Shown here one piece after another: positions 34,721-47,250 of a stretch of 64,000 nucleotides of DNA (the stretch's first letter is position 1; the number at the start of each line of letters is the position of its first letter). The stretch is from Apricaphanius iberus. Its lineage: Eukaryota > Chordata > Actinopteri > Cyprinodontiformes > Aphaniidae. Location of the stretch: positions 2,542,001-2,606,000 of the forward strand of contig JAPXFQ010000075.1 in assembly GCA_028564705.1 (NCBI GenBank), written 5' to 3'. A program made the position numbers and the translations under genes. The notes below the pieces were generated by a model. It did not search any database. It saw only the letters and a list, made by a program, of their open reading frames with translations, and was not told the origin of the DNA.

Positions 34721-36799
34721 CTAATCAGATGAAGTTTAAACCCGCTAGGCCCCAATGTGGGGGCCACGCCTCCTAGAATAACATTTAACCATCAACTTTC
34801 CAATAATTTGTTATTCCAGACGCCAACAGTTGGTCTAAAGTCAATAAGAGTGAGTAGTTACTACAGTATTTATGATGTTTAGTTGCTTCTTTACAATGAA
34901 AACAAGCTGCTAATGGGATTTTTTTCAGGCAGAATTCATATTTCATATTTTCTGTCTTCAACCGCAAATACTCATGCCAACTATGATTTTCTTGAGAATT
35001 TTCACATTCACAGTATCCCCCTAGACCTTCCTATTATATGAGATAAATTTGACAATTTAAGACCTTTTACAAGCTGCAATAAGGTTTCTCGAGTGTAGGT
35101 ATGCCAAATTCGAGAGAAAAAACTAGCCTTGGGCTTAAGAGGTTAAGTTTTCATTTAAAGCAGCTCGGTGTTTCAGCAGTTTTGCAGTCTTCAGCAAGTT
35201 TCCTCCAGATAAGCGGAGCATAGAAAATGAAAGCTGCTTCTCCTTGTTTTTTTCTAAGTTTAGATATGATTAGTAGACTAGAGTTGGAGAACCTGTCAAG
35301 TATTTTCTTGGATAAAAAAACAAAAAAAAACTCAAAGGGTATTTATTCATGCTAGAGACCACAGCCAAATTACTGAAAAAAACTAACAACTAGTAATTTA
35401 GAACCCAAAAGCCCTGTTATTACCTCATCCTCCCGAATGCACTGGTTAAAGTCTGCCCCTCTAAAGTCTGGTTAAAGTCTGCCCCGCTGAAACACTGAGT
35501 TCCTTTAAAACTTACGTATGTATGACTTAAAAAACAATTTATTTAGAGCCGCTTCTGATCGATAACAACGGGAGCATCATAAACTGTAGTAGGTTCTTCC
35601 ACCTAACATTGGTTTTACCTGGTTTGAAATGTTTGGTGTTTTTTGTTTTACTTCCAATCATGTAAAAAGGTTTGAACTGCGTTGTTGCTGAAAAAATGCC
35701 TAATGTTCATTTCAGAAACATCCTATCTAGTCGATTAGAAGTGTGTGTGTCTATGTATATATATTATATAACCCTTTCTGAGAGCAGAGAGGATCCAAGC
35801 CCTTGTCAATCACAATCTGCGCTCTTTAAAAAGGCTTCAGATGGAAGGTGCAGCAGACAGATAACAGGGTTGAATCTGGGACAGCCAGTCTTTCTTTGCC
35901 GTCGCTCTCTGTGTCAACGCGCATACGCTGTGTTCTCCTCCACGTCGTTCCCATGAGTTCAATTTAAAGAAACTAACATATGTTTAACTGGCATAAGACA
36001 AACTCTAACTTTAGAGTCCCTAACGCAAAAACTCTTGAAAAAATACATTTGTATAGACACAAAAGAATCAACCCAAGGTAGATGGAACAAGCAGACATGT
36101 TTAAAAGCTAAACTTACTTCCAAATTTGAAATAATTGTTGATTTTTGCCGCTTAATTCAAAGTGTGAACATTTTCAGATATCTTTGTATTTTAACCTGAA
36201 CTTCAGCCAGGTTCTTCTGCTCACTTCTTGCGTAATGCCAACACTGCGGTCGTGGAAAAGGCCTAAAATGCATGGGAACATATCTTGGTAATGCGTTCAT
36301 GTTGTTCCGAAGGTGCATTAAAGCAGAAAGAATCACCAGTACCTTGTGGCAGTTGGGTGCTGGGTTTCTCATCTCATCTTCCCACAGGTGTAACTGAGAT
36401 GTGAGAAAACCTACGGAGGAGGTGGAGTGCAGGATTCTGCCTGTGGACTGTGGATGTTACACTGGGCATTAATATTTCACTGGAGGGTTATCAGAATCCT
36501 GTGATATTTTGAAGAAAAATCTGATGATCAAAGATACTGAACAAGTTGAGGTGAGGCTGCACATGAATGATTACCACAGAGTTTCTTGTTATACTGCCTG
36601 TGTTAGAAAATAGACCAGGCTGGTGGGAGCATTTCAAAAGATTTGAGTAATAAACGTTATAATTTGGCAGTATTTGGTTGTCCATAATTTTGACCAAAGG
36701 GATTAAAAAATTCCAGGCATCATCTACTTTTATCCGTCGGGTTTTTGAAGGTGTCATCCCCTCGTGCTTTTGGATCAATTAGCTGTGATAGAGTTTGAA

Positions 36800-37075
36800 T
36801 CAACGCTTTATGAGTCCTTTTATGTGGAAAAATCGCTCAGGCGCTGGGTTCAGGATTACAATTCTGAATCTCACCTCTGATTGGCTTACAGCAATGCAAC
36901 TCTTACAATGCATGCCGACAAATAACTTTCTAAACTTACTGTTGCTGTTCTGAGACAAATTCAAACCGTTTGTTCCTCGTCTCATACTTCTTGGGCTAGA
37001 AATAAAACACTGATGTATACGTCCACAAATATCACGAGCCTGAACATGTTCAGCCATGTTGTGGAATTGCTTATG
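36800..37075 (-). other. Inverted relative of the 34480 repeat (MAEHVQA start)
   Basis: The minus-strand sequence CAATTCCACAACATGGCTG followed by MAEHVQARDICGRIHQCF is clearly related in DNA and peptide to 34480-34720. The 85-codon frame diverges afterwards, and another frame yields PKKYETRNKRFEFVSEQ. It is probably a remnant of a dispersed repeat with a former coding start, not a gene. Confidence 0.35.
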
Positions 37076-37077
37076 GT

Positions 37078-37180
37078 TAGGGATGGGTACCTTTCACCTT
37101 TGCATTGATACGGTAGCATTTCCCTGCACCTTTGAATCGATACCGGTACTTAACGGTACCAATTTCCGATACTTTTAGGT
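37078..37180 (+). mobile_element. hAT-like MITE left end, truncated
   Basis: TAGGGATGGGTACCTTTCACC and several GATACGG, GATACCGG and GGTACC motifs mark the end of a hAT-like MITE. I found no matching right end in the next kilobase. A G12 run lies near 37810. Confidence 0.4.
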
Positions 37181-38110
37181 TTTTAATAATTAAATCTCCT
37201 TTTTGAATAAATATATTTATATCACACAATATAACAATATGTAACAAATATCACTATAAATAACAACAGTTTGTATTTTATCACTGTATTGTTCAAAATT
37301 CTTCAATACGCAAACATTAAACCACAACTGCTCGGTGTTTTCTAAATGATGCAAACATTAAAACCCAGCTCCATGTACGCCCTTTACTCTTCTTTACTGT
37401 CTATAATAACTATGATGAGGAGACAATGTTTTATAAACTAAAAATAAAACCCCAAACAAACGTTGACACCATACAATTCTTTCTATTTTAAAATTATGAT
37501 GTTTTGCTGTATTTTTATTGTTAAATTATGTTTCAACCAAGCACTGTATGGCTTTTCTACATTACTATTGGGTATGAAAAACAACCTCAAAATCAATAAT
37601 TAGAAAAGCTCCAATTTAAGAGATGCTAGGATTCTGTTTAGGTGTGCTTCAGCGCCCTCCAAGATTGGCTAAAAACGCCCGTGAGCTTCTCTCCCAGGAC
37701 CCTTTTTTTGTGAGGTTGCCATCGTAATGCTGGCTTAAAATATATAATTTTTATTAAACAAATGGTGGTATAAATAAAAAAATGTTTATTTTTTTTGCTG
37801 CGGCGGTCGGGGGGGGGGGGGCATGTGTTTTATTCAGGATGCTTTGGGGTGTCTCTAGAGAACATGCCCGCGTGCAGCATGGACTCAGAGTGAATATCAT
37901 ATCTTAAAAGGGTTGGAAGGTTTATCAATGAATGAGACAATTAAAACATTTTTTTTTTCTTACTTTTTCATTAATAATCAATTTTAACAAGCTGAACAGC
38001 GATCCACAGATTACAAAAATGCAACTTAAAGATTTATTTAAAATACGACACAGTTTCTTTTCACCAGGCATTACGAAGAAACTTGACCGTTTTCTTTGGA
38101 TAACATTCAT
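37181..38110. other. Non-coding stretch, no gene seen
   Basis: AT-rich, with a G12 homopolymer at about 37810-37821. No gene recognised. Confidence 0.35.
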
Positions 38111-38328
38111 TGGGCGACTGTGGCTCAGTGGTGGTCGTAGGTTCGATTCCAGCTTCCTCCAGCCACATGTCGATGTGCCCCTGGGCAAGGCACTTAACCC
38201 CCAAATTCTACATCGTCCTACCGAGCCATGTTGGTGTATGAGTGTGAATGGGTGAATGTGGCTTCAATGTAAAGCGCTTTGAGTGGTCAGTAAGACTAGA
38301 AAAGCGATATATAAGTTCAGTCCATTTC
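38111..38328 (+). repeat. V-SINE-like retroposon, near full length
   Basis: The tRNA-like head has TGGCTCAGTGG (A-box-like, 38120) and GGTTCGATTCC (B box, 38140). It is followed by CTGGGCAAGGCACTTAACCC near 38181 and the 3' motif AAAAGCGATATATAAG near 38299. It is the best preserved member of this family in the window. Confidence 0.8.
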
Positions 38329-39146
38329 TCATAGTTTTGAAGAGGTAGCTCATATGTTTGAAACACCTTGTATAGAATATCTGTTAGCAGATATTGTGAT
38401 TTGAATCAACGGTTCTGTATATCTGAGTCATTTTTTTTTTCTCAAACACAAATCTGGAGTCTGACTTTAGGCCAGGGGATTGAAGATGCAGATGGAACAT
38501 CTGTGTTTGGGGGAAAATAGAAGTATTAGCCAGGTGATTTTAAAAGAAATGTTCTTAACTCTCAAAACCTGTGAATCTTCAAAGACGATGCACATCATCT
38601 GCTTTGCCTTTCAGTCCTTTCTGATGCAAGATAACATTAACATAAAGTTTATTTTTTCAAGGTTCTTGATGTTGTTATATAATGAGAAATTATGAAACGG
38701 CTACAGAGTGGTGTGTTACTGCTGTATAGACAAGAGTAGCCTGATTGAAAACACATTGGGCATTCCCTGAGCGGTGTAACGCTGGAGATTCTTTTAGTCC
38801 CATTAATGGATCACACCCGAGCGCTTTCCAAAGCAGAGACAGGAAGTTTTGAGACCGCTTTTATCTGTCACACACAATAGCACCACTATGCTGTAGGGAA
38901 GCATGAGTTATTACTCACAGGACATCCTTATGAAAGAGGAATGTCAGTCCTCTTCCCAGGGCCTGGAATCTAGCTCAGCTTAGGTGAAGACATGAAGGCA
39001 CACTTTCACTTGGACAAGAGCGCCACTTGTCTGCAAATTATGTAACTGCATTAAAATAGACTGTGAGTGTAAGGGGGAGAGTTTCTTTTTTGATGACTTG
39101 GACATTGTTTGGGAGACATTTTGGCTTGAAAGATTTGGACAACCAC

Positions 39147-39822
39147 TAGGGATGTGCGATATTATCGGCTTAAAGTCATTATCGGCCGATATTGGCATTA
39201 AAATGTAATCGGAAATTATCGGTATCGGTTTTTATTTTTTAATAAGATGAGTTTTTCAAACCATACACATATTATATATCAAACTCTTCAGCTACTTGTT
39301 TTCTCTCTCAGAATGTAAAAATATGACAGATTTGAGGTTTAGTTTTTGAGATATTATTTGTTTGAGACAACTTTCAATATATCAAAAGGTAGGTTAATTA
39401 TTGGCCCTGCTTAAATGTTTGCTGTTTTTTTATTTTTTATTCTTGTTTCAGTTGTTTCCACTTTACCTCACTGCTATACAAGTATAATGTTGTTTACATT
39501 TTCTACAAGTAGGAATTTGTCCTGAGTGGTGGGCCTTTATCAGTATTCTCTGTGTGAGAAAACGTTCCAGCTACTTTTGAAGACAAAATAAAAATGGCAC
39601 CTTTTTCAATTGCCTAACTAAAATTCTAGTACTTATTACATTTTCTAATTTTTAAAGCTCAAGTATACATGATACAAGATATTTCATTGTGGTTACCTAA
39701 AAGGGTTTGGTAGGTTTTGTTTTTTATGAGGGAGGGTCCCTACATATCGGTATCGGAAATTATGAGTTAGGCTATATCGGTATATTGGATATCGGTAAAA
39801 AAGCCAATATCGAACATCCCTA
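39147..39822. mobile_element. hAT-like MITE, 676 bp
   Basis: The ends are TAGGGATGTGCGATATT and, as reverse complement of the right, TTAGGGATGTTCGATATTGG. Flanks ACAACCAC (39139-39146) and ACAATCAC (39823-39830) match at 7 of 8 positions. ATCGG motifs are clustered at both ends (near 39155-39230 and 39745-39800), a plausible transposase-binding array. No coding capacity. Confidence 0.8.
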
Positions 39823-40482
39823 ACAATCACGAGTGGTTCATCGCTAACTCTTATATTTCCCAGAGCAGAAATAGAATACAGCAATTGATGATGCACCATT
39901 TTTTATGTTGCAGAAAATTAAGAATCACTAAGTGTTTATATCAGGAAGACTCACACTTAAATGGTCATCGTCCTTCAGTCGCGCCCAATGTGTCCCCATG
40001 CCTTGTAGGGATTTACAGTTTGTCTGCCATTTCTAGGTCTTCTTCCAGTGTGACAGAGTAGAAGTTCCTCTTCAGGCTCTTTTACAATTGACAGACCTAC
40101 TACTGTATATGCCATATCTGCAAGGCTGAGTCCAACCCTGAGCAGAAGGCCAATTTCTGCACCTCGTATGCAGGGCGTCATTATTCCTGTCAGATACTAT
40201 ATCCTACAACAACATGTTAGAGTTGGAATGTCGCTGGATCGGTAAATTGGGAGCTTTTTCAATCATCTGCTTCTTCTCCATCGCAGACAGACCCTGAATC
40301 CATTTATCCATTTCTCTTGGCCAAGACCCAAAGATTCATGAATTCTACTTGAGGCAGACACTGACTTGCAAAACTCTCAAAACCGTATATTTCCTAGAGA
40401 AAGATTGTATTCTTAGATCAGGGTCTTTATGAGCTCAGCTTCACCACGGACATATTTATGTCATCTCTTCTGTAATGGGGGA
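39823..40482. other. Non-coding stretch, no gene seen
   Basis: No exon, RNA or repeat recognised. Confidence 0.3.
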
Positions 40483-40630
40483 CTGGCGCTCAGTGGGAAG
40501 AGTAGTTGTCATACAATCAGTTATGGATTTGATTCCAGTATCCTCTCCTGGCACGTGGCAATCTGCTCATCTGCTCTTGACCACCACTATGCAGATGACG
40601 GTAGGAATATGCATGAGGGGGTTTAAATGG
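40483..40630 (+). repeat. tRNA-derived SINE head
   Basis: GGCGCTCAGTGGGAAGAG (A-box-like) and GATTTGATTCCAG (B-box-like) are spaced as in tRNA-derived SINEs. CTCCTGGCACGTGGCAATCTG follows in the manner of the 38111 copy (CCAGCCACATGTCGATGTG). The 3' part is missing. Confidence 0.5.
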
Positions 40631-40849
40631 GGTTGAATCTAACTTTATGCCTTTTTTTGTTTGATCTATCATACAGCAAACTTCATCCAATACATTCACA
40701 GTCAGAGATTTTGTAACATCAGTGTGAACAAATGTGTGGAGAGGAAGAAACTGAGTCATTTTCTACTGCTGAAAAGGCTGTAATTCTTAGAAGTTAATAA
40801 AGACTACTTTTTCCGAGCCTGAACCTTGAACTCTGTTTGCAGATAATTT

Positions 40850-41600
40850 TTAATTCAATTCAGCTTTATTTCTATAGCATCAATTCACAACAGATATCAT
40901 GTCAAGGCACTTTACGAGAAAAGTAATTTCCATACAATTATGTAATCATTTCAATAATTTAAAAGTTTTTAATGTAAGGAATCCCAGCAGATTGTGTTCA
41001 GTCGTTGACGTGAGGTTGTGCCCGGAACATGCAGACTCCCAACGACAGAAATCCCTCAGCAATCCCTCATACTGAGCAAGCATGTAGCGAGAGTAAAGAG
41101 GAAAACCATCCCTTTAACATGAAGAAACCACCAGCAGAACCTGGCTCAGTGCAAGCGGTCATCTGCCACGAGCGTCTAGGGGGTCTGAGAAGACAGAGAA
41201 GAGACACAGAAAGAACAAAAGAACTTATGTAAGAGTACTTCATATATTAAAGAAAGTAAAAAGTTGACAACAAGACATGAAGGATGTTCGGTCACTGGGA
41301 GCATCATCTGAACCGATGCTCTCCATCCAGCAGGGTGTTTTAGCTAAGCAGAATGCCAGACCAAGTGGAGCTTCTATGGAGAAAAAAAAACACTGAGAGA
41401 AAACAAGGTTAACAGCCAAAATAACAGCAGAAAATATATCTGACGAGTAGTAGAAGAGAAAAGTAGAAGATTGAAAAAAAGTGGTCAGTCCGCCCTCCAA
41501 CAGTCTAAGCCTATAGCAGCATAAGTACAAAAATACCTCATGATACCTAGGCCATTCTATGAGCTTTATTAGAAAGAAAGGTTTTAAGCCTAGTCTTAAA
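40850..41600 (+). repeat. Common teleost interspersed repeat
   Basis: It begins with TTCAATTCAGCTTTATT and continues through CAAGGCACTTTACGAG and CATGAAGAAACCACCAGCAG with CCTGGCTCAGTG. I recognise this order from an abundant fish repeat of uncertain class. It has a purine-rich core but no open gene. Confidence 0.55.
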
Positions 41601-42133
41601 AATACGGACTAAAACTGGGGAAACATATGGAACAATCAGATCTCTGATGGATGTTGGACTTTGGACATATTTTAAATTAACATGTTGGGAGAAGTCAGGA
41701 TTCTGGTAGTACACATAGCCATTATTTGTAGTACCTCTTATGTACATCATTTTAACCTGTTTACATGTTGCATGTGCTACATGTAACATTGATTTTAGAT
41801 GCGCTCTTACAAGTGTGTCGTATAAAATAAATATTTATTCACCTCAGCTCACTGTTCTTGATGGAAACAGTGACCGTTAGGGCTCTCGAAGTCAGGGTTT
41901 GAAAAAATTATCTGACTTTCTGAGTGGGCAGTGATTGAGGTGGAAAGCTCTTTACTAAAAGTGCAGCTCATTGAATACACTAAAACGCATAAAAACACAC
42001 ACTGCTTTCTGTTTTGTTGTTTCTCTACCCCTCCTTGTGCTCAAAATCACCCAAAAATACAAATTAGATAAATTGTCCTTTGAATATAAAGCATGTAGTG
42101 CCCAAACGCTGCTCTGACTGTTGATTACATTGA
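41601..42133. other. Non-coding stretch, no gene seen
   Basis: Nothing recognised between the interspersed repeat and the intron-containing transposase. Confidence 0.3.
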
Positions 42134-43285
42134 CTATAGAGCAACGTTCTGGCGGAATGATCTGATGTCGTTGAACTGACCAATCACAGACTGTGAGTTT
42201 GTTCCGTCAAAAAAAAACTCTATTGCAGGGATCAGTGCGTCTTTGCTTATGGGTGTGGCCTCACAGCGAATATATTGTTTCATGGTAGCCCACACTAACT
42301 TAATGGGGTTCAGATCCGGCGACCTAAAACAAAAAGAAATGGACATGTCAGCACCGTTAGCCTATTTTCCGATACAGTATGTATTCATCCAGAATATGTA
42401 TATATTTTATTTATTATTTTACATACTTTGCATGCATTGCTTTCAATAGGCTACCTTATTACTCACCGTCAAAAATGACAAGCGGACCAGGTCCACATCG
42501 AGAAATCCCACCCCAAACATGCAGTTTGACGGGGTGTTTCACTCTTGGTTTTGCCATGCCCCTGCAGTTTGTCTTTCTCCAGCACCTCAAAGCAAAACGT
42601 TCCAGTGCCACAGTTGACTCGTCAGTGAAGAGAACTTCATCAAACTTTTCACCAGCAGCCTTCCATTCTTGAGCTTGGATTAGACACAAGTCTTTGTTTT
42701 TTCCCCGGGGTCATTGGAACGAATCTGAAAGCAGAATTTATCAAAATGTTACTATAAGAATGCATGTTGAGTGCCCGCTTATCACGATAAGTAATTAATA
42801 AAGCCCGTGTTACCTGGGCTTCCCAAGGTTCCAGCCAAGATCCCGGACTGTATTTCTCACCGAGTTTAACCCCATTCTTATGTTGTGCCTTCTTTGAAGA
42901 AGCTCTTTTACTTTTCTTGCTGGTAGTTCATCCTCTATTCTCAGGATGGAGTCTATTATTTCCATCACCTGACTGAAAGAGACACATTGCTTCAGTACAT
43001 ACAGTAGTTTGGTAAAGCCTGTTGAAATCTTTGTTAACATGTGACACTTACAAACTTGAGTTTATATTTAAAGAATAAACAGTAAATTTACCTCGTCACT
43101 TTACGCGGCTTTCGCTTTTTCTTCTCCACAACAGCACGTCGACAATGACGCTGGATAGTCCGCAAGGAAGGTCTTATTCCAGTTATGGCTAGGTGTTTGG
43201 CTATAGCGCTAGTCGGCCAGCCTTTTTTCTGCAGGGTCCTGATGAGCTTACTGACTTGTGCGTTGATCACACCCATCTCTGACAT
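42134..43285 (-). pseudogene. Intron-split Tc1-like transposase, one exon missing
   Basis: Four minus-strand exons have proper splice signals. Exon A, 43285-43092: ATG start, helix-turn-helix (LIRTLQKKGWPTSAIAKHL), donor GTAAAT. Exon B, 42972-42814: TTTCAG acceptor, joins A in phase (65th codon split 2/1), second DNA-binding half. Exon C, 42724-42467: acceptor CTTTCAG, contains FTDEST with the first catalytic Asp and VWGGIS, donor GTGAGT; a one-base shift near the G4 run puts its start out of frame with its end. Exon D, 42323-42134: acceptor [18 protein letters not shown], stop TAG. C ends in phase 1 and D needs phase 2, and the exon carrying the second Asp (QDN region) is absent from the 143-bp gap. 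The last catalytic residue is Lys where Glu is expected. So the copy is dead, though its exon structure is clear. Terminal inverted repeats were not found. Confidence 0.8.
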
Positions 43286-43289
43286 CTAC

Positions 43290-43985
43290 TGTAAATAGGC
43301 CATCAGTTGAACACCTATTTATCTTGGGGAGTGGGCATTGATTTTTACACACAGACCCTCCCCCAGAGGTGTGAATGTACCCAAGTCATGTAAGCTACAT
43401 GTACTTTATTTTAGTCTACAGTATAGGCCTATTGAAAGTAATAAGCTCAAGACACAAGACAAGCGCTTCAATTAGCGATAGCAGTATAATAGCCACATTG
43501 GCGCCTCCACTAGCCCTTGTGAGGAATTACGGATCATCATTCATTCAGTGTCATTCATTCAGAATCTAGTTTGATTAGTTGAAAGAAAGTGTCAACTGTT
43601 AAGAGATAGCATACTTCAAGATCTGGGATGGATGTGGGCCAATTGCAAGCTGGGTCTGACCCGGATCCTATACTATACTATACTATCTGTGGTCCAAAAA
43701 TGAAAAAATAAGACATCGATTGATAGTGATGACATTGATATGAAAATGATAAAAAAGACCATAGACTGCATAATTAAACCTCTAACCCATGTTTTAAATA
43801 TTTCAATTAAAACAGGGATCTTTCCTGATGCAATGAAAATTGCCAAATTACGAATCCATTTCCTGTTTTCCAGTGGGCATGAATTACTAACCCGTTTCCT
43901 CGGTGTATTAAACTGTGACCCGAAACACGGACTCGCAATTTTTTTCCCGATTTTATAAGCCCTGACTGCCTTTGGTGTCTGTGTT
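43290..43985. other. Non-coding stretch, no gene seen
   Basis: Overlapping frames on both strands at 43673-44053 lack domains. Nothing else recognised. Confidence 0.35.
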
Positions 43986-43987
43986 GT

Positions 43988-44582
43988 GGCTGCAGCACAA
44001 TGGTTAGGGTGTAGGATTAATGATTGAGTTGCTGTGGGTTTGAATCCAGCCATAGTAAAATCTTTGCATTTTACCCTAAGCCTTTTTTTGGGGTACCAGC
44101 AGGAACTAAAATCGTTGTTTAAAACGGTGACATTTCTCCACCATTATTTACATATCATAGTTTTGTCCCCACCACCTAAAAACCTGAGATTGAATTTTTA
44201 AACCCAGAAAAATGTAATTTTTGGAAAAGTGCAAAAAACGCTGACATACTTAGATGTTATGGATGCCATGTAGTGTTTTTGTCTACTTGATAAAGAACCC
44301 TGGCTGGCAAGGTATGCCAGCTTCTTCTGTGGCCTCCTGTGTTTGAATCCACCCATGGTAGCATTTTTGCACTTTACCACAAAGCTTTTTTTTTTTTTGG
44401 GGGGGGGGGGGGGTACCATCAGGAACCAAAATCGTTGTTTAAAACGGGGACAATTCTCCGCCATAAATATTTTAACCAGGAAAAATGTTATTTTTGGCAA
44501 AGTGCAGAAAAAAACACACATTTGGACTCAAACCCTCAATTGCTCAATCATTAATCCTACGCCCTAACCATTGTGCTACTGT
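43988..44582. repeat. Element with inverted tRNA-like heads and internal duplication
   Basis: Plus strand 43996-44053 reads AGCACAATGGTTAGGGTGTA ... GTGGGTTTGAATCCAGCC. Minus strand 44576-44522 reads the near-identical AGCACAATGGTTAGGGCGTA ... GAGGGTTTGAGTCC. A third partial head (TGTGTTTGAATCC) is near 44340. The stretch GGTACCAGCAGGAAC...AAAATCGTTGTTTAAAACGG near 44094 recurs near 44413. The whole is a partly palindromic composite. G-rich run at 44400-44413. SINE dimer in opposite orientation is the simplest explanation. Confidence 0.6.
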
Positions 44583-45852
44583 CTAATTTTTTTATATGGC
44601 TGAAAGCTCTACGCTGCCGTATGTTTGGAGCAGGTAGGGTATATTAAAGCAGAAGATTTTCAGATTGCTTCGTGATTTTCACTTTTGATTAGGCTTATGG
44701 TGCTAAATGTAAACGATCCTAAACCTGCTCACAAGTGCCACCTGGTGGGTGTTTGGGTCATTGCAGCGCCACTGGAGAAAATTAAAGAAAAGACGCGTGA
44801 TTCTCCCGTGAGGTCTCGTGAGAATCACGGGTGAAACGCGCCAATCTTAAGTGGTACCCACTGTACACTGTCCATTGACAGAGATAGAAAATTGGACTCT
44901 AGCCCTTCCGTGGTTGTATACTTGATGGAGAGCCCGTGCGACGATGGATAATGATGTTGTATCTATCTATGTATTTTATTCTTCTTAAAGATTAAGTAAA
45001 AAAGGCATGTGAAGTTTTATTTCTTACCCTTTTGTAAGTATTCACCAAAGAAGCTTTTTGGCGTCACAATTCATCTTGAATGATGAGCTTCAAAGGCCTC
45101 CAAACCATCAACACAATCTTTAGCTACTGCCACAGATTCTCTATCAGATTCTTGGCAGGACTCTTAAATCTCCTGCACTGATTAAAATTAGAACACTCAC
45201 CCCTCATGTCGGCTATCACCCTTAGGCCACGCCCTGCTAATTTGGGAATGCATCGCCACAACAGACAAGAGAGCTCAAAACACCAGTTGAAGTTCACTCA
45301 CAGCCAGCTGTTTCTCCTTCCCTGACATTATTGAGCAGAGAACATCTGTCACAAGTGGAGTTCTTTTGCAAAATGTGGAAGCTGTAATTAATGAAGGAAC
45401 CACATAAGGAAGTGCGCTTGTCCGGTGAGTCAGACAACCAATCAATGAATTTCCAATCCAATCATTGGACTCTGACCTATCGATTTTATTGGCTGAGGTT
45501 TTCAGACAAATGTGTCAAAACCACCTTATTGTTATTATTTTTTAATCCCTCCAAAATACTTATAGCTATGTTGTGTTAAAACGTTGGTAAGGTCCATGAA
45601 AAAAATGTTTTAAGATAGCTTGTTTTGTAAATTCATTATAAGAGCTTTAAATATTACTTCCAGTCAGAAAACAGCTGTGGATTTTGGAATAAAATATTTC
45701 TTTAATCTTAAATCCGGTAGGGGTATGAACATTTTTGAGATCATTCGTAACTCCTTTGTGTGTCCTAATTTACCCTAAGACTTCTCCTCCTTTTGGAGTT
45801 TCTTTATAATAACTATTGTGCTAGAAGGAGCCCTACAAGCACAAACACACAC

Positions 45853-45891
<39 letters not shown>

Positions 45892-47073
45892 AACACCCCC
45901 CTACACACACACACTTTCTTACAAAGACTGGCAGCACTTAGGCATTTCAGTCAGAAATATGCGAGTCGTTCTTCACACGTTGCCTAATTGCAGCCATGAT
46001 GTGAATACCAAAAAGAATTTGCGCGTGCTTGCTTGGTGCGTGTGTGTCTCTAGGCATGTACATTTATTTAATTTCTCTAATATAATATAGAAATAACTCT
46101 GCTGCAGCTTCACAGTTAAGTGCAACTTAATTGTGAAATTATTTCATGCTGAACCTTTTATATTAACGAAGAACAGAAACGAGGAGGGGGGTAAAAAACA
46201 TTTTTAAATGATTCAATAAACACAAACATTACTTTTGATGTGTCAGTATGCTTTATGATTAAAAGCAATGAAATGCTGGGCAATCTGGATTCAAATTAGG
46301 TAAAGTGCTGTTATGTTTTAACATTGCAGTACAAGGCTACCTTCAGTTACACGTTTTACTTTGGTTAAATAAATGTTATTAGGAAAGATAACAGCATATT
46401 GTTGGTGACTTATTTTACTTATCTTCTAACAAAGCTTCAATTGTTTTTCTCTCGGTCATCCACTAGTCTTTTGCAATTGATCTATAAACAACAGCTATTC
46501 CAAGTTTGGTCCAAATTGTCAAGTTTATTAAATTTTCTAAAACTTTTCAACCGCTGAATTCTGTGAAATATTTGTCCTGGACATATAAAGTGGTCTTTTG
46601 GCCCCTTTAACTATCCGCCAAAGACTATTTCATTACCATTTTCATTACCAAAGACGCTCTTAATAATTCATCCCAGTGGTTTAACCCTTTCAACTTTAGG
46701 CAATGATTAACAGATGGGTGACATTTAAATGTAGCAATAGCTAAAAACAGTGTATTTACGCATTTCAAATAATTTTCACATAAAAACATATTTTTGTCCC
46801 AAATATGTCAAATAATGACATATTTGTAATTCAGAAAGCTCAGAAAGGAAAGTTTTGCAAGGTATTTGGAAGTTCAAAGAAGGTTAAAAGTATTGTTTAG
46901 TAATCTTGACTTAAAATGTACGTTGAAACATCCCATACAAGATAACTCTATGTATGTCTATTTGTTGGTAAAAAATTATACAGTTTCGTACTTGTGTCTA
47001 TACTAAAACTTCGTCAAAAACGTAAAAACAAATCATGCCAGAGCGTTTCCTCTCTCCCAGTTCCTTTAAATTT
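44583..47073. other. Non-coding stretch with hairpin and CA microsatellite
   Basis: A perfect short hairpin (CGTGATTCTC paired with GAGAATCACG) lies at about 44796-44829. A (CA)n tract lies at 45845-45895. Possible decayed Tc1-type sequence surrounds 45040-45170 but shows no convincing motif. No exon found. Confidence 0.4.
45845..45895. repeat. (CA)n microsatellite
   Basis: About 50 bp of CA dinucleotides with two CG interruptions, followed by more imperfect CA to 45913. It creates artefactual threonine-histidine-rich reading frames. Confidence 0.9.
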
Positions 47074-47250
47074 GGCGGCTGTGGTCCAGTACAAAGTGTG
47101 ATGGTCTTACAATTGGAAAGTTGCTGGCTCAGTCCCGGCTTCTTTTCCTTCCACGTGTCGATGTGGTCTCGCACACCAATTTTGCAAACTGATCTACTTG
47201 TTGTGAAATGAGTGTGAGTGCTGCTGATAATGACGCTTGTTGTGTTCAAG
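47074..47250 (+). repeat. Decayed tRNA-derived SINE
   Basis: GGCGGCTGTGGTCCAGTAC heads the copy and GCTGGCTCAGTCCCGGCTTC replaces the B box. CCACGTGTCGATGTGG follows as in the 38111 copy. The conserved central segment is degenerate and the 3' tail missing. Confidence 0.5.

Larger units (their letters stand above)
33899..37077. other. Non-coding stretch, two scraps of one unnamed repeat
   Basis: The two related scraps at 34480-34720 and 36800-37075 are described separately. Otherwise only simple repeats and homopolymers are seen. No exon recognised. Confidence 0.35.
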
